Below, piece after piece: positions 59,629 to 64,000 of a stretch of DNA of 64,000 nucleotides. The stretch lies in the NCBI RefSeq assembly GCF_018143015.1, contig NC_054746.1:18157532-18221531 (forward strand). The letters are read 5' to 3'. Positions within the stretch are counted from its first letter, which is position 1; the number at the start of each line of letters is the position of its first letter. The notes below the pieces were generated by a model, which was not told where the DNA came from, made no database searches, and was given only the letters and a program-made list of their open reading frames with translations. Source of the DNA: Lytechinus variegatus. Taxonomy: Eukaryota > Echinodermata > Echinoidea > Temnopleuroida > Toxopneustidae. The position numbers were made by a program, and so were the translations under genes.

Positions 59629-62600
59629 CTATTTTGAATAAAGAGATTGAAATAAAAAAAAAGGAACATTCGTCAGAAATCGCCTTTAGAAATATCCAAA
59701 GCCCCTTTCTAAAATGTTCAATTCGAATATGAAATGGGCTTTATTAAGATATTATTTTTTGAAAAGCTTGGGTACAGGGTTATAATTTCCATGGAGAAAG
59801 ACCAAAGATTTTGAGGGGCTTCTTGTATTATGTTAATAGAGGTGATAGATAATGAATTGCAATTATGGATTGATTCAGTTCTTTGAGAAATTATGTATTT
59901 TCATTTGCATTCTGATAATCATTCTATATTTCCCATAATACCAGTTTTTTTTTACATACCCTCTCCATCGCTTTTTTTCTCTCTCCCTAGTATTCTTTCT
60001 AATTTCTTCCCTTCTTCTCTTCTGTCATTCAATTTCTCTCTATCTCTCTCTCTGTCATGTTCCTTTTAATGCTCTCCCTGTACCTCTTTCTCGTTCTTTC
60101 TGCTCCTCTCTCCATTTCTCTTTCCACAGAAATGGCTAATATCGTTAATAGCCTATTTTCAGATTTCTTATTGTGGGTCATTGGTGGTGTCGTCCATGTG
60201 ATCAGTCAGTAGCTAGGGTGTACCTGTCGCATCCGATGATTGCAATTAATCTTCTGCGTCTTTTGTACCCATCTGACATCGAATTAGTCCACTTTTGCAT
60301 GCGATTCCCAGTCACTGGGGACCAAATTCTGATATGAGTGGCAAATTGGAATTGTACCTTGGCAGGCAGGGACTGTCTCGATACTCGACATCAACGATCT
60401 AGCCCACTCCTCCCCGACTGTTAAAAAAAATGGCAATGTTGTGAGAGAACAAGGTGGAAAATAAAGCCTGAGGACTTCGGTGCTCCCATAGAGATTGATT
60501 CGGCTGGGAGGTCTATCGTGGCTCTTATTTCTTCGCATCACTTCGAAGCTTCAGATCACTTTCTCGCCCGCAGCTAACCCGTGTATTGCGATGTATGCGG
60601 CACGAGAGCTAATTTTCGAAATTGCCTTACTGAAACTGAAATCGCTGTATTTGTCTCACTATGTCCCTCTCTTTACCCATACACCACACTCAGACCGCAG
60701 CCTCCATGCAGTGTGGCGTTTCTTTTTCGTCGTGGGGAGCGACGCGCATGTACAATAAACTTCTGGCGTAGGCATTGGTAGGAATGAATATTGGGACGTG
60801 TCGTCGTACGCCAATTAGCGCGTTTCGACCATTTTGGAAATCTGATCGGCCATCTCGAATGGGTTTGCTACCGGCGTGACGCAGTCCAAAATTCCATCTT
60901 CCTGAAGCCCATGCCCAATACTCTAATTAATGTTAAAAGCTTCTTCTTTCAAATCGTACAAACCGATACCCCTGTCGCATTTCTCAGTATTTGGGGGGAC
61001 GAACGCGTTTTAATTCGTCCATTTGAAATAAACAGAGAAAAACAAAGATGGGGACGCCATGAAACGATTAATGAAAAAAGGTCAAACGCTAAAAACTTCT
61101 TCGTCTCGTCTACAGCTCTTCTCATCCCTCAGAACCAGGGAAAACCCATCGAAAAATATGGGAATTAGAAGGAAAGCCTAAAATTGATTAGTTTCGGAGG
61201 ACGGAAGTGGATTACTAAGGAATCACTTGTCTTCTCAATCCATGGACTCCAGAAATCAATGCCTATGTTATGAAGCCACTACGAATAAGGATAAAAAACG
61301 GCGTCCCGATGAAATTTGCGCGAACTTGAGCCTCCAACTCCACTGGTTATGCGGATTAGGGTCCTAAATTCGCTACAAGTGGCTCGACACGCTATCAGGT
61401 TTGGGCATTATCTTCCCACCATTCGATTTCTACACTGTTATTTCATCCGCTTGTGTACTCTTCCTCTCCTCTCACCATAACTCTCATTTTCTTCTCCCTG
61501 GTCTTCTATTCCCCAGACTCCCTTACACTCTCTCACAGTCTCAACCCTATCTCTATAGCATCACAATCTTTTTCTTTTTCTCTTTACCCAAACACCAAGT
61601 TCGAAGCTAATTCAATAATAAATCCGGTCGAAGAGAATCTAATTATCACTACATGTTTCAGTGGCATAAAATGTCTTGCCCGGGAGGTGGGGGTAATTGG
61701 GCGAAATTGTCGCAGCAATATCGTATTGGCTGTTAGTAGTGTTAGCGTAGCGGTGCGGCGACGCGCCAAAAAAACTCCGATACTACCGGCGGGAAGTATC
61801 GAACGTCTGCTCTTTCTTCTGCACTCGTGACAATGTAGTCTTTTACTTCTTTCACGAGCTTCGATTCTATTTCTAGGAGTATCTCTTCTCATGAAATGAC
61901 TTCTTGGCCATTAATGTGTGAAAAACAGGATTGGAAAGAATGTGGAATAGAAGTGGTGAAAGCACTAAGTGGTCGTTTGGCAATTAGACCACCTAGCAAA
62001 CTTTCGATTGTACTTTTTGGAGTTAGCGGCGCCATTTTATGCAGGGGTCACGAGAAGGCGCCATTTTTACAGATGTGTGATGTCACTGATGTAGAGTGCA
62101 GAGTGGTGCGAATCTTGTAAAGATATGAAAAGGGCCATGTGTCGAGATTGCGATTGACCTTGATTGCGACAGGTATGGGGGCTGCAAATATGTTTAAATC
62201 TCGAGAAGAAAAGTAGGCTCATGAACTTCATCCAGCTTCAAAATTCGTATACTCTGAGTACTCTCTCCTCATGGCTGCTTTCGTATTCTTTGAAAAAAAA
62301 TGATAAAAGACCACATCCATCTACAATGAAATAAAAGAAAATTTAAAAAAAGTAAAGCTACCCTATCTGTTTAGGTGAGAATTGCCTTCTCTTTTCACTA
62401 TTGTACTTTTCCATTTTAACACTAAAAATGTTAGAATATTTTTAAGTCATTTAAGAAAAGCAGGGTATTGATCAAAATTGGTTTGATTATCTGCAAATCT
62501 TCGCTGAAGCAAGGTCACAGGTCAATTACAAGATTGCCGAGGATGGCATAACTTTTCGTTACGTTGCCCTATAGCAAAAAAGGGAAATCCGAATATTCCC

Positions 62601-64000
62601 CTCTCATGTGCATCTTTAGGCCATTCTTCATGCAGGCTAGATACCACCCTATTATTTTCAGCTAACTCAGCATACATGTACTTATAACAAAATAATGATA
62701 TATTCACAAATAGATTTAGCTTTTACTACATTCAATACAAATGAGCTTGTGAAACTGTCGTTTTTAACGAGTTTGATAGGGTATTCTATTATTTTCAAAA
62801 CATGATGAAATAAGGATTACAGGTTTTTTTTATTTCCATGTGATTAAAATAAAGTATTCTTTCTCGATCGCTATGTCGAAATTTCCTTGACTCTCGAAAA
62901 GGCCGAGTATCCTTATATGATATCGGATAATACAAACATGACGCTGAAATTGAAGATCGTTGAGGGATATAAGAATCAAATTACATTCACAAATCTGTTT
63001 TTGCACCATGTTACTGGTGTATTCATATCAAATAAAACTTGCCTACGAGTCATATTAAGTTAAACATTTTTTTTTCAATAATGTCCGCATCTCTTTTTTA
63101 TCCCAGGGAGATATAAAAAAATGTTAAATTTAATAACCACACATATACAATCATGTCAGAGCAGCAAGTCACAATATAATTCATAATTATGATGATACAG
63201 AACTATTCAAGACTTTAAAAAAATCACTGGTGAAATAGGGCAGTCATGAAAAACCAAAATGAGATTGTCACGATTACCTTTTTTGAAAAAAAAGTTAATG
63301 AGTTCTTGAAAGTAGTTAATCCTTTTTTTAATCTTTTCTCGTATTTTTCACCTTTGGATATGTCATAATTCTTATGTATTATGTTCCGAACGCAACAGTT
63401 AACATCGTAAAAACATATATTTAATCTAATTAAAGTAATCTATTTGGAATTCGAGTAAATGTAAGCTGAAGATCGCGAAGAACATATCTTAAAAATCTTG
63501 CTATTGAAAACTTAAATCAATTTGACGAATGTCGTGAACACTACCCTTTTCCACCAAATAAAACATTTGAGTGAACAAAAAAAAAGTCAAATGATAATCT
63601 GTATGTGCAGTCCACGCACCCAGGTGCGTACCACGAGGAAAGTGAATTTAATAACAAATTTGGACAAGTTTTGCATGTTCTTTGTTATTTTATTAGACAT
63701 CGAAGTATCGGGTATACGAAATAATCATGACAACAAATTACATCTACTAACTAACGGATACTGAATACTTGGTAGTTGGTATTCATTACGGGGTTTTATT
63801 TTTTTGTAGAGCGGGGAAATTTGTAGGACTTTGATTGGAGATGTCAAGCGGGGATGAAGATGATGTTGGCTGAAGCACCTAATCAAATTTCCCTCTCTCA
63901 ACTGTCACTCCTCGCTAGAAACACGTGCCTTTCGAGTACACAACACATTGTGCATATATTCAACCCAAGGTGTTGCATGCAAAAGCATGCTTGTCTGCGG
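59629..64000 (-). other. Upstream vsx intron or 5' region, to window edge
   Basis: No exon with an octapeptide or start codon was recognised. A C/T-rich tract lies at 59965-60120 and another at 61436-61600. The block about 60270-62150 is less A/T-rich than its flanks and contains several ATTA-core sites (for example CAATTAG at 60812 and 61983, TCTAATTA at 60920 and 61637). It is a candidate regulatory region, unproven. Confidence 0.45.

Noticed and set aside
60791..61168. 125-residue + strand frame
   Set aside because: No family resemblance, no conserved partner to compare with; likely chance in GC-richer sequence.
60284..61892. Minus-strand frames of 85-102 residues as the missing vsx 5' exon
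   Set aside because: Neither contains an octapeptide-like motif, and I found no convincing phase-2 donor joining to 59628.

Overview
This is AT-rich, intron-rich, repeat-laden animal DNA. No bacterial or viral gene organisation is visible. The Vsx-type homeobox gene, the single-coding-exon class A GPCRs, and the palindromic, tRNA-derived and hAT/mariner-type repeats together suggest an invertebrate deuterostome. My best guess is an echinoderm such as a sea urchin or sea star; the species assignment is inference.

Layout. Positions 1-1994 are one long (ATG)n-type trinucleotide array with a higher-order repeat of about 1.3 kb. From about 2022 to 32527 the window is a direct tandem segmental duplication: unit 1 is about 2022-14105 and unit 2 about 14106-32527. 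Each unit has a putative non-coding first exon, an intron holding a fossil LINE, and one intronless class A GPCR coding exon (7420-8673 and 26119-27360). The units differ mainly by later insertions. Unit 1 gained a ~4 kb inverted-repeat element (8812-12880). Unit 2 gained two hAT-like elements with a ~111-bp minisatellite core, an outer hAT-like host of one of them, a tandem-repeat element carrying DR1-like motifs, a 2.2-kb Tc1/mariner element with a frameshifted DD41D transposase, a 1-kb mariner-type non-autonomous element, and several short palindromic elements.

Positions 32660-36650 hold two decayed minus-strand LINEs; one is split by a palindromic MITE. From about 36650 to 46900 I see no gene, only palindromic MITEs, a SINE and pyrimidine tracts. 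From 46907 to 59628 the minus strand carries four 3' exons of a Vsx (Chx10-like) paired-type homeobox gene, encoding the homeodomain, CVC domain and OAR motif, with introns of 0.66, 7.0 and 4.1 kb. Its 5' exon or exons, with the start codon, were not found and probably lie beyond 64000. The last 4.4 kb is upstream intron or flank with a locally GC-richer block (about 60270-62150).

The two GPCR copies are about 90% identical. Their differences are concentrated in the signal region, TM3, extracellular loop 2, TM5 and TM6/ECL3, while the cytoplasmic loops, TM7 and most of the tail are nearly unchanged. This is the most biologically suggestive pattern in the window: a duplicated receptor whose ligand side has diverged while its G-protein side has not.
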